Origin: Labrenzia sp. THAF82
GTDB lineage: Bacteria > Pseudomonadota > Alphaproteobacteria > Rhizobiales > Stappiaceae
NCBI RefSeq assembly: GCF_009363435.1
Contig: NZ_CP045354.1
Location: 6,166,501-6,230,500, forward strand
DNA: 64,000 bases
Direction of reading: 5' to 3'
Below the pieces are notes generated by a model that saw nothing but the letters and a program-made list of their open reading frames with translations, searched no databases and had not been told where the DNA came from. Positions 7,693 through 17,024 of the stretch are shown one piece after another. Each line of letters opens with the position of its first letter. The stretch's first letter is position 1. Position numbers and translations under genes: made by a program.

Positions 7693-9112
7693 GCGCTCCT
7701 TGCGCGCTCAGCCTGTCGATGCGCCTTTTGCTCTGACCCTGTTCGATCGAAATTCAGAACGCATTTACGACCTGTGTCCCCGTGCCGAAGCTGCGGGTCT
7801 CAACCGCGGCATGACGCTTGTTCATGCGCGCAGCTTCTGTCCCGGACTTCTGACCCGTCCGGCTGATCCTGTGACCGATCAGCGTTTCCTCCGCCTGCTG
7901 GCCCGGTGGGCGGTGCGTTACTGCCCCTGGGTCGGTCTTGACGGTCGGGACGGACTTTTTCTCGACATAACCGGATCGGCGCATTTGCTTGGCGGAGAGG
8001 CTCCGCTTCTGGACGACATAAAAAGCCGCCTGATCCGCGCCGGCCTGACCGCAAGGCTTGGCCTAGCTGGCACACCGGGCACAGCGTGGGCCATGTCCCA
8101 CTTTGCCGAAGGCATTGCTGACGATGGTGAGAACCTTGCCCGTATCGGCCCGCTGCCACTCTCTGCCCTGCGCCTGCCCGATCAGACCTGCACCAGCCTT
8201 GAGCGCCTCGGCATAGCAACCGTGTCGGAGCTCTATAATCTGCCACGGGCAACCGTTGCCAGACGTTACGATCCGGAGGTTCTGCGCCGCCTTGACCAGG
8301 CGCTCGGCGATATCCCGGAACAGATCTCACCCCTGAAGGACGAGATCAGCTTTGCCGTACGCATCACCCTGCCTGACCCGATCGGGCTTCTGGATGATGT
8401 CATGGCAGCGGCCCGGCGATTGATCGATCATCTGTGTGCCCGGCTGGACATTGCCCAGAAGGGCGCGCGCATGCTCAAGATCACCTTCCGCAGAGTGGAT
8501 CAGGAGAACCAGTCGGTAGAACTGAAGCTTGCCCGGCCGATGCGGGATGGCGACCGCATACTTGCACTTTTCGAGCGGGGCGTCAGCGCCGTCGATGCGG
8601 GATACGGCATCGACATGATCCGGTTGGAAGCGGTGGAGGTCGAAGAGCTCGGCATGCGCCAGCTGGACCGGGCCGAAGGCCGGGAAAAGGACAGTCTGGC
8701 GGATCTCATCACCCAGCTCGGCAACAGGGTGGGCCTGGAGAATATCCAGCGGTTTCACCCCGTCGACAGTCATATTCCCGAACGCAGCTTCAAACTTGTC
8801 CCGGCAGCCTATTCCAGCCCGGCGCCTGCCTGGCCTGCCCAACGTCCACGCCCCTTGCGCCTGTTTCCCCCAGAACCGATTTCAGGGGCCGGGTTCGAGC
8901 CGCCGCGCCGCTTCCGCTGGCGGGGCCGGTCCCTGAGCACCGCAGAGGCTGAGGGGCCGGAACGGATCACACCGGCGTGGTGGGAAAACGATCAGGACTG
9001 GGCGCATGGCCTGCGCGACTACTGGCGCGTGGCCACTTTCCAGGGCCAGCGCCTGTGGTTGTTCCACACGCCGCAACACCCGGCCTGGTTCGTGCAAGGG
9101 GAGTTCGGCTGA
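7646..9112 (+). CDS. imuB: ImuB, inactive Y-family polymerase-like mutasome subunit
   Basis: About 488 residues. The N-terminus RRIVSLWFPRLAAER corresponds to the Y-family palm start, but WFPR replaces the catalytic hhDhD pattern, as known for ImuB, which is catalytically dead. It bridges DnaE2, ImuA and the beta clamp at stalled forks. The palm and fingers occupy roughly 1-250. The little-finger region and the C-terminal extension ending WFVQGEFG follow. An ATG at 7646 is preferred over the in-frame TTG at 7634. It overlaps imuA by 47 bases and shares TGATG with dnaE2, so the three genes are translationally coupled. Confidence 0.87.
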   Translation: MQRRIVSLWFPRLAAERSLRAQPVDAPFALTLFDRNSERIYDLCPRAEAAGLNRGMTLVHARSFCPGLLTRPADPVTDQRFLRLLARWAVRYCPWVGLDGRDGLFLDITGSAHLLGGEAPLLDDIKSRLIRAGLTARLGLAGTPGTAWAMSHFAEGIADDGENLARIGPLPLSALRLPDQTCTSLERLGIATVSELYNLPRATVARRYDPEVLRRLDQALGDIPEQISPLKDEISFAVRITLPDPIGLLDDVMAAARRLIDHLCARLDIAQKGARMLKITFRRVDQENQSVELKLARPMRDGDRILALFERGVSAVDAGYGIDMIRLEAVEVEELGMRQLDRAEGREKDSLADLITQLGNRVGLENIQRFHPVDSHIPERSFKLVPAAYSSPAPAWPAQRPRPLRLFPPEPISGAGFEPPRRFRWRGRSLSTAEAEGPERITPAWWENDQDWAHGLRDYWRVATFQGQRLWLFHTPQHPAWFVQGEFG

Positions 9113-12100
9113 TGACCGCACCGATCCTTGCCGACGCCGTCTTTCCCGAACCGGCCCGCTATGCGGAGCTGTGCGTCACATCCAATTTTTCCTTTTTGCG
9201 CGGAGCTTCCCACCCGGAGGAACTGGTAACGCGCGCCGCAGCCCTTGGGCTGGACGCAATTGCCATTACCGACCGCAATTCACTGGCAGGCGTGGTGCGT
9301 GCCTTTTCCGCACTCAAGGAAATCCGGCGGACGGCGGAGGAAGGTATCCAGATCCGGTCCCATTCGCAGATCGATTCCTCCTCCCGGCAGGAGACCAACA
9401 CCACACCACCGCTCGCCGTCGCACTTGCCAAAAGGCTGCCACGGCTGATTGTCGGAGCACGGCTGGTGCTGCAGGACAGCCCTGTGGAATGGGTGGCCCT
9501 GCCAACGGACCGCACTGCCTATGAACGGCTCAGCCAGCTTCTGACACTTGGCAAGCGCCGAGCCGAAAAGGGTGACTGCCACCTGAACCATGCCGACCTT
9601 CTGGCGGCCGTGGCCGGTCTGATCCTGATTGCCCTGCCCCGGCCTTCCATGACGGCATGTGCCCCACAGGCCGATATTTGCAAGACGGCACGTGCGCATA
9701 TCCGCGCGCTGCGCCAGGAAGCGCCCGGCCATATTTTTCTGGGAGCGGCGCCGCGCTATGACGGCACCGACCAAGCCTGGTTCCGCACCTGTGCCCAGGC
9801 GGCCCATTCACTGGCAGCACCCATGATCGCCGTCGGTGACGTGCTGATGCATCACGCCGGGCGGCGACGGCTGGCCGATGTCCTGACATGCCTGCGGGAA
9901 GGCTGCACCATCGATCAGATCGGAACAAAGGCTCTGCCCAATGGCGAACGGCGGCTGAAGGCGCCCGAAGATATGGGCCGGCTTTACCGTCACCATCCGG
10001 CGGCGTTGCGCCGAACCCTTGAAATCGCCACACGCTGCAGCTTTGACCTTGCCGAACTTTCCTACGAGTACCCGGATGAGATCGCGGATGGCGAAAGTCC
10101 GCAGGAACGGCTGGAACGGCTCACTTACAAGGGCCTTCAAAACCGTTATCCGGCCGGCGTACCCGAGCACGCCAGGGCACTTGCGGAAAAGGAACTGAAG
10201 CTGATCCGGAAGCTTGATTTCCCTGCCTATTTCCTGACCGTTCACGACATCATCCAGTTTGCCCGCAGCCGTCATATCCTTTGCCAGGGACGCGGTTCGG
10301 CCGCCAATTCGATCATCTGTTATGCGCTTGGCATTACCGATGTGGGACCGGAGACAATCACCATGGTCTCCGAACGGTTCATTTCCGAACACCGCGGCGA
10401 GCCGCCGGATATCGACGTCGATTTCGAGCATGAACGTCGGGAAGAGGTGATCCAGTATGTTTATGAAAAATACGGTCGTCACCGTGCCGGGCTCTGCGCC
10501 ACGGTGATCCATTTCCGGACCCGCGCCGCGATCCGCGAGGTGGGCAAGGTCATGGGGTTGAACGCGGATGTCACAGCCGCCCTTTCCGGCCAGATCTGGG
10601 GCAGCTCCAATTCCGGGCCGGAAGAAACGCGGATGAAGGAGATCGGTCTTGATCTGAGCAATCCGCGCATTTGCCAGACGATCGAGCTGATCAAGGAGAT
10701 CATCGGTTTTCCGCGTCACCTCAGCCAGCATGTCGGCGGCTTTGTGATCACGCAGGGACGCCTAGACGCGCTTTGCCCGATCGAGAATGCCGCCATGGAA
10801 AACCGGACCGTCATTGAATGGGACAAGGACGATATCGACGCCCTCGGCATCCTGAAGGTAGACATGCTCAGTCTCGGCATGCTGACCTGCATTCGCAAGT
10901 GTTTCGAGCTGCTCGACACGCACCACGGACGGCAGTTGACCCTCGGCTCGGTGCCGCAAGGCGATACGACAACCTATGACATGCTGTGCAAGGCCGATGC
11001 GATCGGCGTTTTCCAGGTGGAAAGCCGGGCGCAAATGAACTTTTTGCCGCGCATGCGTCCCCGTGAATTCTACGATCTTGTCATTGAAGTTGCGATTGTC
11101 CGGCCTGGCCCGATCCAGGGTGGCATGGTGCATCCCTATATCAACCGGCGTCAGGGCAAGGAAAAGGTCAGCTTCCCCTCCAAAGCGCTGGAAGAGGTTC
11201 TGGGCAAGACGCTCGGCGTGCCGCTTTTTCAGGAACAGGCGATGCAGATCGCCGTGGTTGCCGCCGGCTTCACACCGTCGGAAGCCGACAAGCTGCGCCG
11301 GTCCATGGCCACGTTCCGGCGTATGGGCACAATCGGCCAGCTGAAAGACAAATTCATATCCGGCATGCTGGAACGTGGCTATGAGCTGGAGTTTGCCCAG
11401 AACTGTTTCAGCCAGATCGAGGGGTTCGGCGAATACGGCTTTCCGGAAAGCCACGCAGCCGCCTTTGCCATGCTCGCTTATGTCTCGGCCTATCTGAAAT
11501 GTCATTTCCCGGCTGAATTCGCCTGCGCATTGCTCAACTCCCAGCCGATGGGTTTTTATGCCCCGGCACAGATCGTGCGCGATGCCCGCGAGCACCAGGT
11601 GGAGGTGCGCCCCATTTGCGTCAACACCAGCGCCTGGGACAACACGCTGGAGCGGCGCAGCGATGGTGCGCTCGCCCTGAGACTGGGCTTCCGTCAGATC
11701 AAGGGACTTCGCGAAGAGGACGCCGACTGGATCGTTGCCGCGCGCGGCAACGGCTATCCGGACACCGAAACCCTGTGGCTTCGAACCGGCGTGCCGCCCG
11801 CCACGCTGGAGCGTCTGGCCGAGGCCGACGCCTTTTCCGGCATGGGCCTCAGCCGTCGGGCCGCACTCTGGCAGGTAAAGACAATCCGCAGCCCCAAACC
11901 GCTGCCCCTCTTCAACGACCCGATCGACGGCGAGGCGATCTTCGAACCGGATGTGCTGCTGCCGGCCATGCATCTGGGCCAAGAGGTGGTGGAGGATTAT
12001 CTGTCGACCCGTCTGACACTGCGCGCTCATCCGATGGAGTTGCTGCGCCCGCATATTCCACGCCTGACCCCGCATGACCGGTTGCCCGTGCTCTCCCCCC

Positions 12101-12510
12101 GCGAGGCGCGTCATGTTTCGGTCTGCGGCCTCGTCATCACCCGCCAGCGCCCAGGCACGGCTTCAGGTGTGATCTTCTTGACGCTGGAGGACGAAACGGG
12201 TGTTTCCAACGTGGTCGTCTGGCCGAAAATGTATGAAAAATATCGCGCCGCCGTCATCGGCGGGCGGCTCTTGAAAGTAACTGGCCGTCTGGAGCGCGAA
12301 GGCATTGTCGTCCATCTGATCGCTGATCATATCGAAGACCGCTCCCGTGATCTCGCTCTTCTCGGCCATCCCAGTGACAATGCGCTGGGGCAAACGACAC
12401 CCAAAACCGACGACGTGCCTGCGCACCTCAAATCAGACGCACCGAAACCAAGAGCCATGCACCCGCGCGACCAGGCCAAACGCCTGTTTCCGAGCCGGGA
12501 TTTTCACTAA
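9112..12510 (+). CDS. dnaE2: Error-prone DNA polymerase DnaE2
   Basis: About 1132 residues from the ATG overlapping the imuB stop. A frame open further upstream adds 45 residues inside imuB and is not needed. The PHP domain is at the N-terminus (SNFSFLRGASHPEELV, AIAITDRNSLAG). The C-family polymerase core carries the catalytic block PDIDVDFEHERR and the downstream FPESHAAAFAMLAYVSAYLK. An OB-fold near the C-terminus reads VCGLVITRQRPGTASGV. It lacks the long C-terminal tau-binding extension of replicative DnaE. With ImuA/B it performs SOS mutagenesis. The gene appears intact. Confidence 0.92.
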   Translation: MTAPILADAVFPEPARYAELCVTSNFSFLRGASHPEELVTRAAALGLDAIAITDRNSLAGVVRAFSALKEIRRTAEEGIQIRSHSQIDSSSRQETNTTPPLAVALAKRLPRLIVGARLVLQDSPVEWVALPTDRTAYERLSQLLTLGKRRAEKGDCHLNHADLLAAVAGLILIALPRPSMTACAPQADICKTARAHIRALRQEAPGHIFLGAAPRYDGTDQAWFRTCAQAAHSLAAPMIAVGDVLMHHAGRRRLADVLTCLREGCTIDQIGTKALPNGERRLKAPEDMGRLYRHHPAALRRTLEIATRCSFDLAELSYEYPDEIADGESPQERLERLTYKGLQNRYPAGVPEHARALAEKELKLIRKLDFPAYFLTVHDIIQFARSRHILCQGRGSAANSIICYALGITDVGPETITMVSERFISEHRGEPPDIDVDFEHERREEVIQYVYEKYGRHRAGLCATVIHFRTRAAIREVGKVMGLNADVTAALSGQIWGSSNSGPEETRMKEIGLDLSNPRICQTIELIKEIIGFPRHLSQHVGGFVITQGRLDALCPIENAAMENRTVIEWDKDDIDALGILKVDMLSLGMLTCIRKCFELLDTHHGRQLTLGSVPQGDTTTYDMLCKADAIGVFQVESRAQMNFLPRMRPREFYDLVIEVAIVRPGPIQGGMVHPYINRRQGKEKVSFPSKALEEVLGKTLGVPLFQEQAMQIAVVAAGFTPSEADKLRRSMATFRRMGTIGQLKDKFISGMLERGYELEFAQNCFSQIEGFGEYGFPESHAAAFAMLAYVSAYLKCHFPAEFACALLNSQPMGFYAPAQIVRDAREHQVEVRPICVNTSAWDNTLERRSDGALALRLGFRQIKGLREEDADWIVAARGNGYPDTETLWLRTGVPPATLERLAEADAFSGMGLSRRAALWQVKTIRSPKPLPLFNDPIDGEAIFEPDVLLPAMHLGQEVVEDYLSTRLTLRAHPMELLRPHIPRLTPHDRLPVLSPREARHVSVCGLVITRQRPGTASGVIFLTLEDETGVSNVVVWPKMYEKYRAAVIGGRLLKVTGRLEREGIVVHLIADHIEDRSRDLALLGHPSDNALGQTTPKTDDVPAHLKSDAPKPRAMHPRDQAKRLFPSRDFH

Positions 12511-12567
12511 GACACGCTTGCAAAGACCCACCATCCAAGCCTGTACCAACGCACTCTTCAGGCTTGA

Positions 12568-12605
12568 TTGACAGTTGAAACTGGCATTTATTATACACTG
12601 TATAA
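12568..12605 (+). promoter_or_regulatory. Sigma-70-type promoter with TetR-type operator over the -10
   Basis: TTGACA at 12568-12573 is followed after 17-18 bases by TTATAC/TATACA. The perfect 7-1-7 dyad TTATACACTGTATAA (12591-12605) overlaps the -10. The reductase ATG at 12620 follows with GGAGAG at 12610-12615, and a TetR gene is the next cistron. Binding of the dimer here would block RNA polymerase. Confidence 0.7.
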
Positions 12606-12619
12606 AAATGGAGAGTTGA

Positions 12620-13153
12620 ATGCCAACCGGACACACAATGATGGCCATGAGCCTGGATGGTTTCGTCGCGCGAAAAGACCACACGCTAGACTGGTTGATG
12701 AAGCTCGACACTGAAGGTGAAGAGCACGGATTTGCCGACTTTCAAGAGGGCATCGATGTCATCGTCATGGGTACAGGCTCGTTCAGAACGGTTCTGAGCT
12801 TCGGTGAATGGCCCTATCAAAAACCGGTGGTGGTTCTGAGCAGAACCATGCGCGAAGAGGACATTCCCGACCACATAAAGGGCAAGGTTGAATTCAGCCA
12901 ATTGTCACCTGACGAACTGATGTCTCATCTGGGTGAGCGTGGCATATCGCGGGTCTATGTCGACGGAGGCGCAATCATCCATTCATTCCTGCGCGCCGGC
13001 CACATCGCCGATATGAGAGTTGCGGTAGCACCCGTACTCATTGGCGACGGCATTCGCATGTTTGGAGACCTAACCAAGGACATTGATCTGTTTCTTGAAG
13101 AGGTGAGCCAGTTCCAGTCCGGCCTGGTCCAAATGCGGTACAGGGTGATCTGA
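12620..13153 (+). CDS. Dihydrofolate reductase / RibD C-terminal domain family reductase
   Basis: Cytosolic protein of 177 residues in the RibD_C/DHFR-like fold. The N-terminal MMAMSLDGFVARKDHTLDWL, central DVIVMGTGSFRTVL, KPVVVLSRT and YVDGGAIIHSFLRAGHIADM match the NADPH-binding reductase fold found in stand-alone homologues of unknown substrate. It is the first gene of a two-gene operon with a TetR regulator two bases downstream, and a strong promoter and dyad operator precede it. This suggests it acts on, or is induced by, a small-molecule ligand. It is not a housekeeping folate enzyme. Confidence 0.8.
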   Translation: MPTGHTMMAMSLDGFVARKDHTLDWLMKLDTEGEEHGFADFQEGIDVIVMGTGSFRTVLSFGEWPYQKPVVVLSRTMREEDIPDHIKGKVEFSQLSPDELMSHLGERGISRVYVDGGAIIHSFLRAGHIADMRVAVAPVLIGDGIRMFGDLTKDIDLFLEEVSQFQSGLVQMRYRVI

Positions 13154-13155
13154 CA

Positions 13156-13752
13156 ATGGTCCGGAAAAAGACCCCGGGTCGCCCGTCAAAAGGGGCTGAT
13201 GCGTTGTCCAGAAAACATATCATTGCCGTTGCAGCGCCGCTCCTGCAGCAAAAAGGTCTCGAAGCTGTGTCATTTCGGCGTTTGGCGGAAAACCTCGGCG
13301 TGAGTGCGATGGCAATCAAATACCATATGGGCAGCCAGCGGGAGCTGCTGTTCGCATTGGTAGAGCACAGTTTCAGGGACACGTTGGGCACGATCAAAGG
13401 AAAAAGTCCTGCCGAGCGTCTCCGCCATGTGCTTTCCATGTACTGTACCCGTGCCCTGGAACACCCGAATGCAGTCCGTTGTATCCTGAACGACGCTTCG
13501 CTCATGAGTCAGGAAATCGTTGAGATTACTGAAGAAATAAGAAAATGCACTCAACTCTTGAACAATGGCGACCCGAAGGACGTCATGCTCAACCTGCTGG
13601 TAGATTACACGCACGGTTTCGTCTTTTCAGCGGTCGCAACTGGCTCCGACACTTGCCTCACGCAGGAAGACTACCTGCGCAGCATCGACTGGACGCTATC
13701 ACTGTGCCGGGACCGGAAGATTTCGACACCATCTTCAAGCCGGCACTACTGA
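13156..13752 (+). CDS. TetR family transcriptional regulator
   Basis: 198 residues. A basic N-terminal arm (VRKKTPGRPSKGADALSRKHII) leads to a helix-turn-helix at about residues 35-60 (VSFRRLAENLGVSAMAIKYHM). The C-terminal ligand domain is variable, as usual in the family. It is cotranscribed with the reductase gene ending two bases upstream, and probably represses that operon and itself through the dyad at 12591-12605. The inducer is unknown. The last seven bases overlap the convergent gene on the other strand. Confidence 0.85.
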   Translation: MVRKKTPGRPSKGADALSRKHIIAVAAPLLQQKGLEAVSFRRLAENLGVSAMAIKYHMGSQRELLFALVEHSFRDTLGTIKGKSPAERLRHVLSMYCTRALEHPNAVRCILNDASLMSQEIVEITEEIRKCTQLLNNGDPKDVMLNLLVDYTHGFVFSAVATGSDTCLTQEDYLRSIDWTLSLCRDRKISTPSSSRHY

Positions 13753-14153
13753 GTTGAAATGCGATGATAGATCAAAGGGCGATCGTCATCGGTGGCACCG
13801 AAGCGGACGATGCCCGTCTGTTCATCACGAACCAGGAACCTGTCCCTGATGTCGAAGGGCTCACCGCCTTCGCAAACTGCGCGCGAATTGAAACGGTGAA
13901 GCTTGCCCTCGTCGGTCAGACGACCTTCAGCCACAATCCAGCCTTTTCCGTTTTCGCAAAGAGAGAACACCGAAGGAACCACACGGATATCAAACTCACC
14001 CGGCCCCTTGATAGCAATCGACAAATAGTCAATGGAGCCATCGAGGGCATCAAGTCCCTTGTAAAGCCCCACCCAATCCGCATCGTCCGCTACAGCGGAA
14101 CCGGTCAGAACAGTCAGCCCTAGAAAGGCGGAGGTGAGCAATCGATTGAACAT
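13746..14153 (-). CDS. Secreted protein of unknown function
   Basis: 135 residues with a clear signal peptide (MFNRLLTSAFLGLTVLTGSAVA, cleavage near residue 22). The mature part is short, acidic and probably beta-rich, with two cysteines (SLCENG and AVCEGG) that could form a periplasmic disulfide. I recognise no family. The ATG is preceded by a modest GGGATT ribosome site. It may share control with the divergent secreted protein at 14388, because a dyad at 14352 lies in the intergenic region. It overlaps the tetR end by seven bases. Confidence 0.6.
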   Translation of the reverse strand: MFNRLLTSAFLGLTVLTGSAVADDADWVGLYKGLDALDGSIDYLSIAIKGPGEFDIRVVPSVFSLCENGKGWIVAEGRLTDEGKLHRFNSRAVCEGGEPFDIRDRFLVRDEQTGIVRFGATDDDRPLIYHRISTQ

Positions 14154-14351
14154 GTTTCAATCCCTTCGTGCGTCTCAATTGCGATCACGATAGTCGGTGA
14201 CCACGAAGAAAATCACGGATTGCAACAATCCGTCAAAACATCCGCTAAGGCCTTGAAGAACAGATGCCAGGCCTTTCCGTCTGCGAGCGATACATCGCAT
14301 GCAAAAAAGTATTGCTATCTGCTGGCATTTCATTGGCGTGTGACTTATGAG

Positions 14352-14365
14352 TGAGCAAATGCTCA
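14352..14365. promoter_or_regulatory. TGAGCA-N2-TGCTCA dyad, candidate TetR operator
   Basis: TGAGCAAATGCTCA lies 23 bases before the ATG at 14388. It has the same half-sites and spacing as the perfect operator at 50784-50801 in front of an SDR gene and its divergent TetR. Both are followed by an ATTGTC-containing flank. Confidence 0.55.
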
Positions 14366-14387
14366 TTATTGTCTTGAAAGGCTCGTC

Positions 14388-15311
14388 ATGCGCGCTTCAT
14401 CCATCCTGCTTTCCATAGCGCTTCTCTTCAGCTTGGCCTATCCGGCTGCCGCGCAGCTGACTGAAGAGCAAATCCGCAACGGTTTCAAAGACCACGCGGC
14501 GATGGCCCAGTATTATCGTTGGTATCAGTATTACGAGCGCCCGGATGGCGGCGTTGCCAACGCGCTGGATATCCTCAGCAAGGACGTGACGATCACGTCC
14601 GGTCTGGGCACCGCGAACGGTCAAGAGGAATACAAGGAACGCGTGGCAAAGCTTCCGGCAACCTGGAAGAACGCACACCATGTTCAATCTGCTGAGATCA
14701 CCCACGGCGAGGATGGCAATTTGACGCTTGCGGCGCAGATCATCTATCAGAACCAGGGCATGCTACCCGATGGGGCCGTTCGACAGGCCGACCTGAGCTA
14801 CACCGTTGAAATGGTGCCTGGCGAAGATGTGCTTCCGCTTCTATCCAATGTTCTGATCGAACAGGACAGCGATACCACCGTCAAAAGCTTTCAAGATGCC
14901 TATGCCGAGAACCGGCTGCGCAGCCTTGTTCACTATTGGCTCGCCCTGATCGAGGACCCCTCTCGCAACCCGGAGCCCGTTCAAGAAATTCTTGCAGATG
15001 ACTTCTCACTGAATTTCTCAAGTGGTTCCATCACCGACTTTGACGGTTTCAAAGCTTGGCTTGCCGGTCCAGCGTCGCAGGTCGCTGCCAGCACTCACGT
15101 CATTTCCAACTTCGCGGTCGAAGATCTTGGTGCGGAAGACTACGCGATCACGATGGACTTCGATTGGGCAGGCATAACGCCTGATGGTGTCGAACTCGTC
15201 GCCAAGACACGCCATACCTGGCGAGCAACCAACGACGTAGAAGAACGGTTTGCACGCATAAAATCCGTCGATGTGGAAGTGCTCGAACCCTTTCGACCAC
15301 GTGGAAACTGA
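14388..15311 (+). CDS. Secreted protein with two NTF2/SnoaL-like halves
   Basis: 307 residues. A signal peptide (MRASSILLSIALLFSLAYPAAAQ) is followed by two similar alpha+beta halves, about 25-165 and 170-305. Each starts with a helical YYRWYQYYERP or VHYWLALIEDP segment and continues with a cone-like strand pattern. This resembles nuclear transport factor 2/SnoaL folds, which bind or isomerise small ligands. No catalytic residues can be named. It is preceded by GAAAGG and by the dyad at 14352-14365. The fold suggestion is inference from pattern only. Confidence 0.6.
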   Translation: MRASSILLSIALLFSLAYPAAAQLTEEQIRNGFKDHAAMAQYYRWYQYYERPDGGVANALDILSKDVTITSGLGTANGQEEYKERVAKLPATWKNAHHVQSAEITHGEDGNLTLAAQIIYQNQGMLPDGAVRQADLSYTVEMVPGEDVLPLLSNVLIEQDSDTTVKSFQDAYAENRLRSLVHYWLALIEDPSRNPEPVQEILADDFSLNFSSGSITDFDGFKAWLAGPASQVAASTHVISNFAVEDLGAEDYAITMDFDWAGITPDGVELVAKTRHTWRATNDVEERFARIKSVDVEVLEPFRPRGN

Positions 15312-15355
15312 TCTCGCCAAACAGTGCGGATTGCCAAAAGAGGGCCCGTGTGAAA

Positions 15356-15383
15356 AAGGTCTGACACATGGACTGTCGGACCT
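15356..15383 (+). promoter_or_regulatory. Imperfect dyad upstream of the enolase-superfamily gene
   Basis: AGGTCTGACA and TGTCGGACCT face each other across a short spacer, with one mismatched position, about 50 bases before the ATG at 15430. It is a plausible operator, but no regulator is adjacent. Confidence 0.35.
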
Positions 15384-15429
15384 GTCGACGTCCTAGACAA
15401 ATCAAACCCGGGCTTTCTATTGTGCCGGT

Positions 15430-16518
15430 ATGACAACCGAGCAGCACCCCAAGATAATCAGCAGCCGCATTCGTGCGGTCATGGCTCCCCTGGCACTCCC
15501 GCACAAGACGGCATCCGGCACACTGGAAGCTGCCCCCTTGGTCCTGATCGACATATCCAGGAATGACGGGATCACCGGATCGGCGTATCTATTTTCCTAT
15601 ACGCCGGTCGCACTTGAACCGCTTGCCCTTTTGACCAAGAACCTGATCAATGGCCTTGTAGGCGAGAGTTCGGACCCAGCAACCGTGAATGCGCTGCTTG
15701 ATCAACGCGCCCGGTTGCTCGGAAATCAGGGCCTGCTGGCAATGGCAATCAGCGGTATCGACATGGCGCTGTGGGACGCCGACGCCAAGCGGGCGGAGAA
15801 GCCCTTGTGCAAGTTGCTGGGCCAAGGATGCAAACCCGTCCGCGTTTATGACAGCCTTGGCCAGATGCCACCGGAGGAGACTGCCCGGGAAGTCGAAGCG
15901 TCTCTTGAACGCGGGTTTCGCGCATTCAAGATCAAGGCCGGACACCCTGATCCACAAGTTGATGCTGCCGTTGTGCGCGCGATCCGAAACGTCGCCGGCA
16001 ACGATGTCTGGATCGCGGCGGACTTCAATCAGGCGTTCGATGTCGACGAAGCCATCCAGCGCATGAAGATACTCGACGATGAAGGCCTTGCCTGGATCGA
16101 GGAACCGGTTCATGCCACCGACTATCTGGGGCATGCCGTTGTTCGCTCCAACATCCGCACGCCCGTTCAAACAGGTGAAAACTGGTGGGGAATTGCCGAT
16201 ATGCAAAAGTCGGTTGCCGCGAAGGCTTCAGACTTTGCGATGCCGGATGCCATGAAAATCGGCGGCGTGACCGGTTGGCGCCGGGCAAGCCAACTTGCAC
16301 AAGATGCATCGTTGCCGGTTGCAAGCCATCTGTTTGTCGAGATCTCGTCCCATCTTCTGAACGCGACGCCAACCGCCATGATCCTGGAATGGTTCGACAT
16401 TGCCGGAACGCTTGTCGCGAACACGCCCACCATCCGAGACGGCCATGCGCTCCCGTCTTCGGAGCCGGGCATCGGCATTATTTGGGACGAGTACGCTATT
16501 TCGAGCATTTCAGGGTAG
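15430..16518 (+). CDS. Mandelate racemase / muconate lactonizing enzyme family protein
   Basis: Enolase-superfamily enzyme of 362 residues. The capping domain covers about 1-130 and the barrel follows. Visible catalytic residues are the K-x-K pair Lys167/Lys169 (FKIKAG), metal ligands Asp198 (AADFNQ), Glu224 (WIEEPV) and Glu250 (TGEN), then Asp273 (MPDAMKIGG) and His300 (VASHLF). This full set fits the mandelate racemase subgroup, which abstracts a proton alpha to a carboxylate for racemisation or acid-sugar dehydration. The substrate cannot be read from the sequence, and no sugar-acid pathway genes adjoin it. Confidence 0.82.
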   Translation: MTTEQHPKIISSRIRAVMAPLALPHKTASGTLEAAPLVLIDISRNDGITGSAYLFSYTPVALEPLALLTKNLINGLVGESSDPATVNALLDQRARLLGNQGLLAMAISGIDMALWDADAKRAEKPLCKLLGQGCKPVRVYDSLGQMPPEETAREVEASLERGFRAFKIKAGHPDPQVDAAVVRAIRNVAGNDVWIAADFNQAFDVDEAIQRMKILDDEGLAWIEEPVHATDYLGHAVVRSNIRTPVQTGENWWGIADMQKSVAAKASDFAMPDAMKIGGVTGWRRASQLAQDASLPVASHLFVEISSHLLNATPTAMILEWFDIAGTLVANTPTIRDGHALPSSEPGIGIIWDEYAISSISG

Positions 16519-16531
16519 CGCGCATTGCCTG

Positions 16532-16921
16532 TTAAAGCTGCAAGACCGACTTCACGGATCCTGCGCTGCTGAACGACCAGTCGATCGGCTGGTTTTCCAG
16601 AAGATAGATAATGGAATTATCGGGCTTTAAACCAATATCGCCAAGACGCTGCCTGACATCGCGGTAAAGCGCTTCTTTCTGATCGTCTGTGCGTCCGCCA
16701 AGCAGCGCGATCTCGATAATGATTGTTTCGTCCGGGTCACGTAAGCCCAAAAATGAAGGATGAAGAATAACGTCTTGCGGCGGGTAGCGCGTCACAAGGC
16801 AGAAAAAGTCGTCCGGGTTCACCGCACACGTTTCCACCAGACTGTCATGAAGTAACCGATTGATGCTGTGGCAGATCGTTGACGGCAGTTCCTGCGGGAC
16901 GTGGATTTTATTCATCGGCAT
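16532..16921 (-). CDS. Tautomerase family protein (tautomerase_2 type)
   Basis: 129 residues. The start MPMNKIHVP leaves Pro as the first residue after methionine removal, the catalytic base of 4-oxalocrotonate tautomerase-like enzymes. The central NPDDFFCLVTRYPPQDV and the downstream ETIIIEIALLGGRTDDQKEAL match the longer tautomerase_2 group, which ends with an NQPIDWSF-type motif. A GAGGAAGGGG ribosome site supports this start. It is divergent from a LysR gene, with 103 bases between them, a usual regulator-target arrangement. Role: keto-enol tautomerisation of an unidentified small acid. Confidence 0.8.
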   Translation of the reverse strand: MPMNKIHVPQELPSTICHSINRLLHDSLVETCAVNPDDFFCLVTRYPPQDVILHPSFLGLRDPDETIIIEIALLGGRTDDQKEALYRDVRQRLGDIGLKPDNSIIYLLENQPIDWSFSSAGSVKSVLQL

Positions 16922-16983
16922 CTGAGCCCCTTCCTCTTTGATTGAAGTTCTAGGTCACGTTATTCTTGATTTTTTGTTGGAAA

Positions 16984-16996
16984 TAGATCGATTCTA
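16984..16996. promoter_or_regulatory. Candidate LysR box (T-N11-A dyad)
   Basis: TAGATCGATTCTA fits T-N11-A with the inner dyad TAGA-N5-TCTA. It lies 28 bases before the LysR ATG and 62 bases before the divergent tautomerase gene. Confidence 0.45.
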
Positions 16997-17024
16997 GCAA
17001 AGATAAATTGCCTGAAAGTTTGGA

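Noticed and set aside
8977..9111. Longer dnaE2 start inside imuB
   Set aside because: The added residues come from the imuB frame-shadow. The ATG overlapping the imuB stop gives a normal DnaE2 N-terminus.
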